From positions 421 through 64,420 of the forward strand of contig DADR01000024.1 in assembly GCA_002495055.1 (NCBI GenBank): DNA of 64,000 nt, read 5' to 3'. Shown in pieces: positions 26,313 to 35,743 of the stretch; the stretch's first letter is position 1; every line of letters starts with the position of its first letter. Below the pieces are notes generated by a model, which worked only from the letters and a program-made list of their open reading frames with translations, ran no database searches and was not told where the DNA came from. This stretch comes from Methanoregula sp. UBA247 (GTDB taxonomy: Archaea; Halobacteriota; Methanomicrobia; Methanomicrobiales; Methanospirillaceae). Made by a program: the position numbers and the translations under genes.

Positions 26313-27221
26313 TTATTGCACTTCACTCATATACTTTTCAATCAGCCTGATCTCTTTTTTACCTCCCACGTATATGGGAGTGATCTGGTCAATCGCGTCA
26401 GGTTTGATACCCAGAATATCACCCTTCCCGTTACTGATTGCTCCACCAGCTTCATGAATTATTTTTCCCATGGGATTTGCTTCATATAATAATCTGAGTT
26501 TTCCTTTTTCTTTTCCTTTAAACCCTGGATAGGTGAATACTCCCCCTTTATGGAGGATCTGGTGTACATCTGCGACAAAACAGCCACTGAACCGGAGTTT
26601 ATAGCCTGCCTGCTCAAGGTATTCAATCCAGCGTGCATGAGCGGGTAGGTAATCTTTTCTCAGTGCACCGGGTGCGTATATTTTCCCCTCCGGTATTCTG
26701 ATGTCCTGTTCTTTTAATACGAAATCCCCCGTATCATCGAGGACGAATTCATGAACTCCCTTTCCTGTAGTTAATGTCAGGATTGTGAGAGGCCCGTACA
26801 GGATATAGAGGGCGGCAACCATCGTAGCACCTTTTTCCAGGACATGCCCGGGATAGATACCGATAATCGACCCTATGCAAAGATTTACATCAATAAGCGA
26901 GGACCCGTCAAGTGGATCGATCACAATCCCGAAATTGTTTATCGGATTTTTAATCTCGATGAGCTGCTCCTGTTCCTCCGTCGCAATATAGCGGACAAGT
27001 CGTGACTTTACCAGGCCGGAAACAAATATCCCGTCAGCATACTTGTCCAGAGCCATTTGCTCTTCGCCAAATACATTTCTGGTCTGTTCACAGGCTTGCG
27101 TTTTCATACAGTTCCGGAAAAAACCGTTTTTCACGTTCTGAGCCTGTGTACTTAAAAAAAGGATTACGTCTATGAGGTTTTTTTCCGTTCCCGCACTTAC
27201 AAGGAAATCCTTAAGTATCAT
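26313..27221 (-). CDS. fbp1: Fructose-1,6-bisphosphatase class I
   Basis: 302 residues, slightly shorter than the bacterial enzymes (about 330). Family signatures: EEQEQL near residue 80, DPLDGSSLIDVN near 103 (metal-binding Asp and catalytic loop), ALRKDYLPAHARWIEYLEQ, and LRLLYEANPMGKIIHEAGG near the C-terminus with the metal-binding Glu. It hydrolyses FBP to fructose-6-phosphate. It is the first gene of the three-gene FBP set. Redundant with the FBPA/P two genes downstream, so the two routes may be used under different conditions. Confidence 0.9.
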   Translation of the reverse strand: MILKDFLVSAGTEKNLIDVILFLSTQAQNVKNGFFRNCMKTQACEQTRNVFGEEQMALDKYADGIFVSGLVKSRLVRYIATEEQEQLIEIKNPINNFGIVIDPLDGSSLIDVNLCIGSIIGIYPGHVLEKGATMVAALYILYGPLTILTLTTGKGVHEFVLDDTGDFVLKEQDIRIPEGKIYAPGALRKDYLPAHARWIEYLEQAGYKLRFSGCFVADVHQILHKGGVFTYPGFKGKEKGKLRLLYEANPMGKIIHEAGGAISNGKGDILGIKPDAIDQITPIYVGGKKEIRLIEKYMSEVQ

Positions 27222-27315
27222 TTTTTACCGCCTTTTTCATCCGCAAAGAGTGTTATACCGTGGATTGTTCAGCCGGCTATCACGGTTTGAGTAGTCTTAT
27301 GATCCAAAGGTTTAT

Positions 27316-27331
27316 CAGGATTTTTATCCTG
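27316..27331. terminator. Small hairpin between clpB and the FBP genes
   Basis: CAGGATTTTTATCCTG is a perfect 6-bp stem with a TTTT loop in the 249-base gap downstream of clpB. It may terminate clpB transcripts or act in the 5' region of the FBPase transcript. Confidence 0.3.
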
Positions 27332-27470
27332 CCGCAGAATATAGCGCAACGAAATACCAGAATTTAACGATAAAAATAATGTACCGGGTCATACTCCAAC
27401 GTACGGGGGAACTGGTAATGTTTTTTTTTAAAAAACCAGAAATATTTTAAAAAAGATTGTAGGTCCGGGA

Positions 27471-30074
27471 TCAGGTATTCCCGAACATGAGTTTTCCTTC
27501 TTTCTCATCCACCACGATCTCCCTGTCTTTATTTACTTTTCCTTCCAGGATCATTTTTGACAATTCATTCAGCAGGTTTTTCTGGATTACCCGTTTGATC
27601 GGCCGTGCCCCGAATTGCGGATCAAAGCCCTGGGTGGCGATTAACCGGATAGCTTTTTCTGTTGCCCTGAGCCGGATATCATTCTTCATAAGCATTTTCT
27701 GGACATTTTCCAGTTGAAGCTCGACAACCGTGCGGATCTCATCCCTGGTGAGCGGTTTGAACATGATGATCTCATCGATCCGGTTGAGAAATTCTGGACG
27801 GATGGTCTTCTTGAGCATTTCGAACACCTGGCCCCGGGTCTGATCGAATAGCTCGTCCCGGTTTTTGTCGGTGACAGTCTCCAGGTTTTCCTGGATGATG
27901 TGTGACCCGATGTTCGAAGTCATAATGATAATGGTATTCTTGAAATCCACCGTACGGCCCTTGTTGTCGGTCAACCGGCCGTCATCAAGAACCTGCAACA
28001 GGACGTTGAATACATCCGGGTGCGCTTTTTCGATTTCATCCAGCAATACCACGGAATAGGGCTTTCTCCGGACCGCTTCTGTCAGCTGCCCGCTTTCTTC
28101 ATATCCCACATAGCCCGGGGGCGCTCCGACCAGCCTCGAAACAGTATGCCGTTCCTGGTATTCCGACATATCGATCCGCACCATACTGTTCTCGTTGTTA
28201 AAAAGGAATTCTGCCAGGGCTTTTGCCAGTTCAGTCTTTCCTACACCCGTTGTCCCCAGGAAGATGAATGAACCGATAGGACGTTTTGTGTCCTGCAATC
28301 CTGCACGACTCCGGCGGATTGCATCGGAGACTGCCCCGATGGCTTCATCCTGGCCTACGACACGCTTGTGGAGTTCGGTCTCGAGACTGAGCAGTTTTTG
28401 TTTTTCACTCTGGAGCATCCTGCTCACAGGAATGCCGGTCCAGCGCGAGACTACTTCGGCAATTTCCTCAGCATCCACCTCCTCGTTCACCAACGCGGAA
28501 TCCTTCTGCAGCACGGTCAGTTTTTCCTTTAAGTTCTTGATGATCTTCTCACTGTCCGGAATACGACCATAGCGGATCTCTGCCACCTTTCCGAGGTCGC
28601 CGTGCCGTTCGGCACCTTCGGCCTCGAATTTCAGGTTCTCGATCTCAGTTTTACGCGACTGGATCTGTTCAACAAGATCTTTCTCCGCCTGCCACTTTGC
28701 CTGCAACCGGTTTTTTTCCTCGGTCAGGTTCCCGATCTCTTCATTTAAGACCTTCAGTTTTTCCTGGTCTTTTTCCCGTTTGATGGCTTCCCGTTCAATT
28801 TCCAGCTGACGGATCCTGCGTTCAATCGTTTCCAGTTCTTCCGGCTTGGAGTTGATCTCAAGTCGGAGTTTCGATGCAGCCTCATCGATAAGGTCAATGG
28901 CCTTATCAGGAAGGAAACGATCGGAGATATATCGTTGCGAAAGTTCAACAGCGGCAATGATAGCCTCATCCTTGATCCTCACATGATGATGGGTCTCGTA
29001 TTTCTCCTTGATTCCCCTTAAGATGGAGATAGCATCCAGTGTATCCGGTTCATTGACCATCACCGGCTGGAAACGTCGCTCGAGCGCCTTGTCCTTCTCA
29101 AAATATTTCTGGTATTCTTTGAGGGTCGTTGCGCCAATGACATGCAGTTCCCCCCGGGAAAGCGCGGGCTTGAGGATATTGGCGGCGTCCATTGCGCCCT
29201 CGCTGGCACCGGCCCCGACCAGGGTATGGATCTCGTCAATGAACAAGATGATCTCCCCTTCAGCAGATATCACTTCCTTGACCACGCTTTTCAACCGTTC
29301 TTCAAATTCTCCCTTGAACTTGGCCCCGGCAATCAGGGCTCCCATATCAAGGGAAAAGATCTGCTTGGTTTTCAGGTTTTCCGGTACATCTCCGTCAATG
29401 ATACGATGAGCGAGACCTTCGGCAATGGCTGTTTTTCCCACACCGGGTTCCCCGATCAGGATCGGGTTGTTTTTCGTTCTTCGGGAAAGGATCTGGAGCA
29501 CCCGGCGGATCTCGTCGTCACGGCCGATGACCGGGTCGAGTTTCCCGGTACGGGCAAGATCATTCAGGTTCCGGGCAAACCTGTTCAGGGAATCATAGGT
29601 CTCTTCCGCGTCCTGGCTGTTCACGGTCGAACCTTTCCGAAACTGGCGTATGGCAGTTTTCAAGTCTTTCTCCGTAACCCCGTTCTCCTTCAAAAGCCGT
29701 GAGGTGCGGTCGTTCACCGACAGAATTCCCAGGAGGAGATGCTCCAGGGGGATATATTCATCCTTAAATTCGTGGGAAAATTCAGTGGCTTTCTGCAGGG
29801 CTTTTATGGCATCATTTGACAGGTGCTGCTCCCCGCCGGTGACCTTTGGATACGAATCGAGGATCCTGTCGAGAGCCGGGGTGAAAGTATCAAGGTTCAC
29901 ATTCAGTTTCTTCAGAAGGGAAGGAATGAAATTCTCTTCAACCAGGAGCATCCCCTTCAGTACATGCGAAGTCTCGATGGCCTGGTTCTGTTGTGCTGCT
30001 GCAATTTCTATTGCTTTCTCTACGGCTTTCTGTGATTTGATGGTGAATTTGTCGAAATTCATGGTGTTGGCCAT
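27471..30074 (-). CDS. clpB: ClpB disaggregase
   Basis: 867 residues, normal length. N-terminal Clp_N repeats (about 5-145), AAA-1 with Walker A GEPGVGKTAIAEGLAHR near 208 and Walker B ILFIDEIHTLVGAG, a coiled-coil M domain about 410-530 (Glu/Lys/Arg-rich), and AAA-2 with GTTGVGKTELAKALAE near 607 and VVLLDEIEKAHPDVFN. It disassembles aggregated proteins with DnaK, whose operon is 8 kb away. The start ATG at 30074 has a GGGAGGT ribosome-binding site. ClpB is a bacterial-type gene present in mesophilic methanogens. Its promoter carries an element shared with cdc48 (see 30096-30118). Confidence 0.96.
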   Translation of the reverse strand: MANTMNFDKFTIKSQKAVEKAIEIAAAQQNQAIETSHVLKGMLLVEENFIPSLLKKLNVNLDTFTPALDRILDSYPKVTGGEQHLSNDAIKALQKATEFSHEFKDEYIPLEHLLLGILSVNDRTSRLLKENGVTEKDLKTAIRQFRKGSTVNSQDAEETYDSLNRFARNLNDLARTGKLDPVIGRDDEIRRVLQILSRRTKNNPILIGEPGVGKTAIAEGLAHRIIDGDVPENLKTKQIFSLDMGALIAGAKFKGEFEERLKSVVKEVISAEGEIILFIDEIHTLVGAGASEGAMDAANILKPALSRGELHVIGATTLKEYQKYFEKDKALERRFQPVMVNEPDTLDAISILRGIKEKYETHHHVRIKDEAIIAAVELSQRYISDRFLPDKAIDLIDEAASKLRLEINSKPEELETIERRIRQLEIEREAIKREKDQEKLKVLNEEIGNLTEEKNRLQAKWQAEKDLVEQIQSRKTEIENLKFEAEGAERHGDLGKVAEIRYGRIPDSEKIIKNLKEKLTVLQKDSALVNEEVDAEEIAEVVSRWTGIPVSRMLQSEKQKLLSLETELHKRVVGQDEAIGAVSDAIRRSRAGLQDTKRPIGSFIFLGTTGVGKTELAKALAEFLFNNENSMVRIDMSEYQERHTVSRLVGAPPGYVGYEESGQLTEAVRRKPYSVVLLDEIEKAHPDVFNVLLQVLDDGRLTDNKGRTVDFKNTIIIMTSNIGSHIIQENLETVTDKNRDELFDQTRGQVFEMLKKTIRPEFLNRIDEIIMFKPLTRDEIRTVVELQLENVQKMLMKNDIRLRATEKAIRLIATQGFDPQFGARPIKRVIQKNLLNELSKMILEGKVNKDREIVVDEKEGKLMFGNT

Positions 30075-30095
30075 ACTTGTAAACCTCCCTTTTGA

Positions 30096-30118
30096 TTTAC
30101 CATAGGTTAGTGTTAAAT
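30096..30118 (-). promoter_or_regulatory. clpB operator-like element
   Basis: On the minus strand the sequence reads CTAAC-CTATG-GTAAA, preceded by ATTTAACA. It lies between a TATA box (complement of 30121-30133, AAATATTTTATATA) and the start codon, overlapping the expected transcription start. A nearly identical element is at 32869-32891 before cdc48. CTAAC-N5-GTTAG is the reported recognition pattern of the archaeal heat-shock repressor HSR1; here only the first half matches exactly. Confidence 0.5.
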
Positions 30119-30165
30119 TCTATATAAAATATTTGTTTGTAACACTATCAAAAAAAGAATTATTA

Positions 30166-30375
30166 TCAAAAATTTTTCTTTGAATGAAGAGACAACAGTT
30201 CACGAAGCTCATCAGTGCTTTTTTGAATCATTTCAAATGATTTTTCTTCGGTAAATCTGATCCTTGAAGATTCGGGATTCATTGATATTTTGTATTGGTG
30301 AGGGATTTTTACTCCTGACTTGAATGCCGGAAATCTGAAAAGCGGATTTTCTCCAGCTCCGGAATCACGGGTCAT
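30166..30375 (-). CDS. Small ORF between cdc48 and clpB
   Basis: A 69-codon frame in the 378-base gap. The C-terminal 38 residues from an internal Met (MNPESSRIRFTEEKSFEMIQ) look like an amphipathic charged helix, while the N-terminal part is not protein-like. It may be a small protein of 38 residues (30166-30282) or chance. No family recognised. The gap also holds the clpB promoter (30096-30133). Confidence 0.22.
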   Translation of the reverse strand: MTRDSGAGENPLFRFPAFKSGVKIPHQYKISMNPESSRIRFTEEKSFEMIQKSTDELRELLSLHSKKNF

Positions 30376-30452
30376 CTGGACACAAAAAATGGAAGAATAG
30401 TATCTCCATCATCCTTCACATATTCAATGTTTTTCGTGCATTTCCACCATTA

Positions 30453-32843
30453 TTACTTTTTGTCGAGGTTCTTTTCCAGTCCGGCGGTAAGTTTTGTGAT
30501 CTCACTAAAATCCTTCTTCCGTTGATAGGTCGCTTTGCGGAGATCGGCTATGAGCTGCTCGTCAATCTTTTTACGGGCTATAGCAGAACGGTTGATGGCA
30601 GATAATGCCTTTTCAAGAACGGCGCGTTGATCCTGGTTATAAAGCATTTCCCAGGACTGTCGCTCTGATTTCTCAAGAGCATCGCGGTCGAGGGATCCCT
30701 TCACTTTGAGTAATGCGGCATTAAAGTGAACGTTGGTTAACATCACGTTCTTGATCGCCTCTTTCCGTTCCGGTTCAGTCCTCGTTCCCATCAGGATGAT
30801 GAAATCACGCATTGCTGACATCTTTGCTTCCCGGATGAGTGCCTCAATATCGGCACCGACATATCCTTCAGTTTTTTTAACAAGCAACCCGATGTCAACA
30901 TCTTCTGCGATGATTTCTCTGGTTTCACCTCCCAGATACACTTCAAAGATTTTACGGCGGCTTTCTTCATCAGGCGCCGGGACATAGATATGACGCTCGA
31001 GGCGTCCGGGGCGTAGTAATGCATCATCCAGCATATCCGGTCGGTTTGTCGCAGCAAGGATGGTGACATTCTTGAGTGCTTCCATGCCATCAAGTTCGGT
31101 GAGGATCTGGCTCACTACACTTTCGGTCACGTGTGATGATCCCTGGTAGGTCCCTCGTTTGGGAACGAGGGCATCAATCTCGTCAAAGAAGATGATGGAT
31201 GGGGATGCCTGTCGGGCCTTACGGAATATCTCCCTGACACCTTTTTCTGATTCTCCGACCCATTTTGACAGGAGTTCAGGTCCTTTCACGGCAATAAAAT
31301 TACATTCACTCTCGTTAGCCACTGCTTTGGCCAGCAGGGTCTTTCCGGTACCCGGAGGACCAAACAGCAGGATACCTTTCGGGGGCTTTGTCTGCAGCCG
31401 TTCAAACACATCCGGGAATTTGAGCGGCCATTCAACCGCTTCTTGTAATTCCTGTTTTACGTCCTCAAGTCCGCCAACCTGCTTCCAGGTTACATCCGGT
31501 ACTTCAACCAGCACTTCACGCATCGCGCTTGGTTCGACATGCTTGCGTGCTTCCGCAAAGTCATCGTTGGTTACCTTCAGCTGGTCAAGTACTTCATTAG
31601 GGATATCTTCATCCAGCTTAATCTGGGGAATCACCTTTCGCAGTGCGTGCATTGCCGCCTCCTTTACGAGCAATGAGATATCCGCACCAACAAACCCATG
31701 CGTGGAATTGGCAAATTCCTCAATATTCACATCATCCGCAAGCGGAACACTACGGGAATGAACCTGGAAGATCTCCAGTCTTCCTTTTTTATCGGGAATG
31801 CCAATTTCTATTTCCCGGTCAAAACGGCCACCGCGCCGGAGAGCCGGATCAATGGCATCCGGAAGGTTGGTTGCAGCTATAACAATTACCTGTCCCCGAC
31901 CTTTCAGTCCGTCCATGAGTGAGAGGAGCTGGGCAACTACCCGTCGTTCGACTTCCCCTTTGGTCTCTTCACGTTTGGGAGCGATGGAATCGATTTCATC
32001 GATGAAGATAATCGCCGGTGCATTCTGCTCAGCTTCTTCAAATTTTTCACGCAGTCCTTTCTCACTCTCGCCATAATATTTGCTCATAATCTCCGGGCCT
32101 GATAGCGAGATAAAGTGAGCATCCACTTCATTTGCCACCGCCTTTGCGATAAGGGTCTTTCCCGTTCCCGGTGGTCCATAGAGAAGTACGCCCTTGGGTG
32201 GCTGAATTCCCAGCCGTTCAAAAATTTCCGGGTGCCTGAGAGGGAGTTCGATCATTTCACGGACAAGCTGCAGTTCACGCCCCAGGCCGCCGATATCTTC
32301 ATAGTGAATATCAGAGACTTCTTTTTTGCCTTCTTCCGGATTATAGGGTTCTTCTTTCAGCTCAATTTCCGTGTCATCAGTAACAATTGCAATGCCTTTT
32401 GGCTGGACTTTGGCAATGACAAGGGTTATGGAATTCCCGATTACATCAATCCGCTGCGTCTGTCCTTCGAACACTGCCCGCCCCCGCAGGACACGTGAAA
32501 GATACTGTTCCCCCCCAACAAGACGTATCGGCTGGGTGGGCTGGATCACCACCTTCTTGGCATATTCCGCTTCGGATTTCTTAATCTTCACCTTCTCATC
32601 AATACCGGTGCTCAGATTACCCCGTATATTCCCGTCAATACGAAGGATGGCATACCCGGTATCCTGCTGGAATCCGGGCCAGACAATCGCAGCAGCTTTC
32701 TTCTTTCCCTGTATCTCGATTACATCACCGGAGACCAGGCCCAGCTTTTTCATTACCTCAATGCTCACCCGTGCGATGCCACGCCCTGCATCCTCATGGG
32801 CTGCTTCCTTAACGGTAACTTCCGTGAATTCTTTATCTGTCAT
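30453..32843 (-). CDS. cdc48: Cdc48/VCP-type AAA ATPase
   Basis: 796 residues from the ATG at 32843 (MTDKEFTEVTVKEAAHEDAG). An ATG 11 codons upstream at 32876 lies inside the operator element and ahead of the predicted transcription start, so it is not used. N-terminal double-psi barrel and CDC48_2 region (about 1-170), AAA D1 with GPPGTGKTLIAKAVANE near 225 and Walker B IIFIDEIDSIAP, AAA D2 with GPPGTGKTLLAKAVANE near 505 and IIFFDEIDALVPKRG. The C-terminal tail is Lys-rich. It unfolds and extracts substrates, feeding the proteasome. It shares a regulatory element with clpB but has its own promoter. Confidence 0.95.
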   Translation of the reverse strand: MTDKEFTEVTVKEAAHEDAGRGIARVSIEVMKKLGLVSGDVIEIQGKKKAAAIVWPGFQQDTGYAILRIDGNIRGNLSTGIDEKVKIKKSEAEYAKKVVIQPTQPIRLVGGEQYLSRVLRGRAVFEGQTQRIDVIGNSITLVIAKVQPKGIAIVTDDTEIELKEEPYNPEEGKKEVSDIHYEDIGGLGRELQLVREMIELPLRHPEIFERLGIQPPKGVLLYGPPGTGKTLIAKAVANEVDAHFISLSGPEIMSKYYGESEKGLREKFEEAEQNAPAIIFIDEIDSIAPKREETKGEVERRVVAQLLSLMDGLKGRGQVIVIAATNLPDAIDPALRRGGRFDREIEIGIPDKKGRLEIFQVHSRSVPLADDVNIEEFANSTHGFVGADISLLVKEAAMHALRKVIPQIKLDEDIPNEVLDQLKVTNDDFAEARKHVEPSAMREVLVEVPDVTWKQVGGLEDVKQELQEAVEWPLKFPDVFERLQTKPPKGILLFGPPGTGKTLLAKAVANESECNFIAVKGPELLSKWVGESEKGVREIFRKARQASPSIIFFDEIDALVPKRGTYQGSSHVTESVVSQILTELDGMEALKNVTILAATNRPDMLDDALLRPGRLERHIYVPAPDEESRRKIFEVYLGGETREIIAEDVDIGLLVKKTEGYVGADIEALIREAKMSAMRDFIILMGTRTEPERKEAIKNVMLTNVHFNAALLKVKGSLDRDALEKSERQSWEMLYNQDQRAVLEKALSAINRSAIARKKIDEQLIADLRKATYQRKKDFSEITKLTAGLEKNLDKK

Positions 32844-32868
32844 TATCAATTCCCTGTTATTCTCGAGG

Positions 32869-32891
32869 TTTACCATAAGTTAGCGTTCAAT
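32869..32891 (-). promoter_or_regulatory. cdc48 operator-like element
   Basis: Minus-strand CTAAC-TTATG-GTAAA preceded by ATTGAACG, matching the clpB element at most positions. A TATA-like stretch (complement of 32890-32908) lies just upstream, so the predicted transcription start falls within the element, as at clpB. The shared position argues for the ATG at 32843 as the real cdc48 start. Confidence 0.5.
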
Positions 32892-33084
32892 AATAAATAA
32901 ATATTTCGTATGATTCTGAATGCCATTTCCCGGTGTGAGTGATGGACAAAAAAGGGAGGAGCGCGTAAATTCAAATAAATTTTCGTTAGTCCAAATCAAC
33001 TTTACTTGTTTACTTAACAAGCCAGATTTAGTCCAGAATTACAAAACCGAGTCTTTATCTTGTCTTTATAGCAACGTGTATGTC

Positions 33085-34362
33085 ATGAGTATTATCACAG
33101 ATGCACAAAATGGCATCGTCACTGAAGAGATGAAGATCGTCGCTTGGGAAGAAGGAGTCACGGAAGATTTCGTTCGGCGTGGAGTTGCACAGGGACATAT
33201 TGTCATCCCCGTTTCTCCGTACCGGAAAGTAAAGATTTGCGGGATTGGAGAAGGATTGCGCACCAAGGTGAATGCATCTATAGGGACTTCAACGGATATT
33301 GTTAATATCCCCGAAGAACTTGAAAAAGCACGGCAGGCAGAGCTCGCCGGTGCCGATACCCTGATGGAACTTTCGACCGGCGGGGACTTCATCGAGATCC
33401 GCAAACAGGTGATTGCCAATACAACACTGTCAGTTGGCTGTGTGCCGTTGTACCAGGCTTTCATCGAAGCGGCACAAAAGGATGGTGCCGTTGTCAACAT
33501 GAATGAAGATGACCTGTTCCGGATCACTGCAGAACAGGCCAAACTCGGGACAAACTTCATGGCCATCCATACCGGTATCAACTGGGAGACGGTTAAACGC
33601 CTCCGGAACCAGGGACGACATGGGGGACTTGTATCCCGGGGTGGTGCGTTCATGACCGCATGGATGCTCCACAATGAAAAAGAAAATCCGCTTTATGCTG
33701 AATTTGATTACCTGCTTGAGATCATGAAGGAGCACGAGGTCACTTTGTCAATGGGTAACGGCATGAGGGCCGGCGCAATTCACGATGCCACCGACAGGGC
33801 AGCTGTGCAGGAACTTCTGATTAATGCCGAACTTGCGGACAAGGCACATAAGGACGGGGTCCAGGTCATTGTTGAAGGACCAGGACATGTACCCATTGAC
33901 GAGATTGCCACCAACGTGCAACTCATGAAACGCGTCACGAACAACAAGCCATTTTACATGCTCGGGCCTATTGTCACCGATATCGCACCTGGTTATGACG
34001 ATCGTGTTGCAGCTATCGGCGCAGCAATCTCGTCATCATTAGGTGCGGATTTCATCTGTTATGTGACTCCCGCAGAGCACCTTGCCCTCCCGACGCCCCA
34101 GGAAGTTTTTGAAGGCGTTATCAGTTCCCGGATTGCCGCTCATATCGGTGATATGGTTAAACTCAAAAAGACCCGCGAAGCAGACCTCGAGATGGGACAT
34201 GCCCGTCGTGACCTTGACTGGGAACGGCAGTTTGCCGTAGCCATTAATGCCCCTCGTGCCCGTGCAATCAGGAAGGAACGGATGCCGGCAGATGCTGATG
34301 CCTGTACCATGTGCGGAGATTACTGTGCGATAAAGATTGTGAACCGCCATTTTAAGTTCTGA
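33085..34362 (+). CDS. thiC: Phosphomethylpyrimidine synthase
   Basis: 425 residues from the ATG at 33085 (MSIITDAQNGIVTEEMK); the frame is open 55 codons further upstream but without protein-like sequence. ThiC is a radical-SAM-like enzyme that converts AIR to HMP-P in thiamine synthesis. Signatures are NPSIGTSTDI-like (KVNASIGTSTDI), MELSTGGDF, VPLYQAF, EGPGHVPIDEI, MLGPIVTDIAPGYDD and a C-terminal cluster-binding CTMCGDYC. It is divergent from cdc48; the leader has no recognisable TPP riboswitch. Confidence 0.94.
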   Translation: MSIITDAQNGIVTEEMKIVAWEEGVTEDFVRRGVAQGHIVIPVSPYRKVKICGIGEGLRTKVNASIGTSTDIVNIPEELEKARQAELAGADTLMELSTGGDFIEIRKQVIANTTLSVGCVPLYQAFIEAAQKDGAVVNMNEDDLFRITAEQAKLGTNFMAIHTGINWETVKRLRNQGRHGGLVSRGGAFMTAWMLHNEKENPLYAEFDYLLEIMKEHEVTLSMGNGMRAGAIHDATDRAAVQELLINAELADKAHKDGVQVIVEGPGHVPIDEIATNVQLMKRVTNNKPFYMLGPIVTDIAPGYDDRVAAIGAAISSSLGADFICYVTPAEHLALPTPQEVFEGVISSRIAAHIGDMVKLKKTREADLEMGHARRDLDWERQFAVAINAPRARAIRKERMPADADACTMCGDYCAIKIVNRHFKF

Positions 34363-34522
34363 AAAGGCAGTTTCATTTTTTTTCATATTAAAAAAACATG
34401 CATTTCTCACTTGAAATGGAGAAAAGAAAAAAAACATATCGATTTTTTCCTGAATATCTGTATCTATATAATATTACCAAGCATTATCTGTTGACAGCAC
34501 CTAGTAATTATGGTGATTTCTG

Positions 34523-34750
34523 TTGGAAAGACAATCCGTTGATTCGTGTAACCTGAAAACTGTGGGTTACGACAATAATTTAAAGAATTTAGAGATTGAG
34601 TTCCATTCCGGGATGGTCTATCAATACCAGAATGTTCCTTCGCACATCTACGCAAATCTGTTAAGTGCGCAGTCAACCGGGACTTTTTTCACCGACAAGA
34701 TAAAAAACCGTTATCGATCGGTACGTCTGGATAAAGTTGTCGTGCGGTAA
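34523..34750 (+). CDS. KTSC-domain protein
   Basis: 75 residues, starting with TTG at 34523; an in-frame TGA 9 bases upstream excludes a longer start. The whole chain is a KTSC domain: SVDSCNLKTVGYD, LEIEFHSGMVYQYQNVP, and a C-terminal FTDKIKNRYRSVRL near the usual KTSC cysteine position. The domain is named after a lysyl-tRNA-synthetase C-terminal module and occurs alone in many small proteins; binding of nucleic acid is often suggested, not shown. Single gene. Confidence 0.82.
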   Translation: MERQSVDSCNLKTVGYDNNLKNLEIEFHSGMVYQYQNVPSHIYANLLSAQSTGTFFTDKIKNRYRSVRLDKVVVR

Positions 34751-34941
34751 TGTCCGTGATTCCACCTGATCGTTTGAATGGGTGCGATCCTTTCACGGTC
34801 TAAAATTTTCTTACACTTTTTTATTTACCGCAATTAAAAATTTCTGCCGTCAGATAAATTTCATGAGCGTATCCTCGCACAAAAAACGGCTTTAGAGGAA
34901 AACCTCCAAATCTGCCGGAACAATTAAAAAAAATAGTGGAT

Positions 34942-35613
34942 TTATGCTGTTCCTGCAGAATCGTAGATCTGACAGACATAGCGGGCGATAAACAATGCCC
35001 ATGGTGCGATGAGACAGAGATAGATGATCATGCCAAGGATCGGAATAACCTGGATGATGGCCACAATGATTGCAAATATTATTCCGACGATGATCAGGAC
35101 AACCAGTGCAATGAGGTAGGGGACCCAGCCGATCCTTTCGATGGTCGCAAGTATCGCACTAAAGTTGAATGCCTCCCCGATACTCCCTGTCCGTGCAAAG
35201 CGGACAATACCTATAACCTCAAAAACTGCGATGATGATTCCGAGAACAAGCATGATTAACAGGCCGATACCCATAGCGGCAAACGCTCCCATCATTGCTG
35301 TAGAATCCCCGCTCATAATCGCAACAGCAGATGCACCCAAAACAAGAACCCAGACAATAATCAACGGGATTGCATAGATAAGGGAAACAATAAGGTATTT
35401 AATCCCGTCAATAAAAAGAGTGCCCCAGTCTTCGACTTCGGGTGCTGGTTTCTCTCCCCGGAGAATTTTCATTGAGTATCCCATAAGGGGAAGCCCGAGA
35501 AGGATAGTTGCGATGATCAGCATCAGCCACTTATTCCACTTGCCAACGACAGCTTCCTTTGCATATTCAAAGGATTCACCAACCATGTTTCCGTAATCCA
35601 TCTCTTTCACCAC
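34942..35613 (-). CDS. DUF4013 membrane protein
   Basis: 223 residues, very hydrophobic, with about six membrane segments (roughly 28-47, 72-92, 95-128, 150-175, 178-215). The N-terminal MDYGNMVGESFEYAKEAVVGKWNKW followed by LMLIIATILLGLPLMGY, then RGEKPAPEVEDWGTLFIDGIKYL is characteristic of DUF4013 proteins, abundant in methanogens. Function unknown. It lies 130 bases after purH on the same strand. Confidence 0.8.
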   Translation of the reverse strand: MVKEMDYGNMVGESFEYAKEAVVGKWNKWLMLIIATILLGLPLMGYSMKILRGEKPAPEVEDWGTLFIDGIKYLIVSLIYAIPLIIVWVLVLGASAVAIMSGDSTAMMGAFAAMGIGLLIMLVLGIIIAVFEVIGIVRFARTGSIGEAFNFSAILATIERIGWVPYLIALVVLIIVGIIFAIIVAIIQVIPILGMIIYLCLIAPWALFIARYVCQIYDSAGTA

Positions 35614-35743
35614 GATAATACAATCAAGATTGAAAAATCACCCATGAGCATTTTGCCACAAACGATTTATATTAGCTATGATTGCCAGGTGGAATATAAA
35701 GTTATCGTAACCAGGAGTGCAAAATTAAAAAAATGAACACAGA

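Noticed and set aside
32877..33084. TPP riboswitch before thiC
   Set aside because: No recognisable TPP aptamer core (CUGAGA and related) is seen in the leader; only AT-rich promoter sequence.
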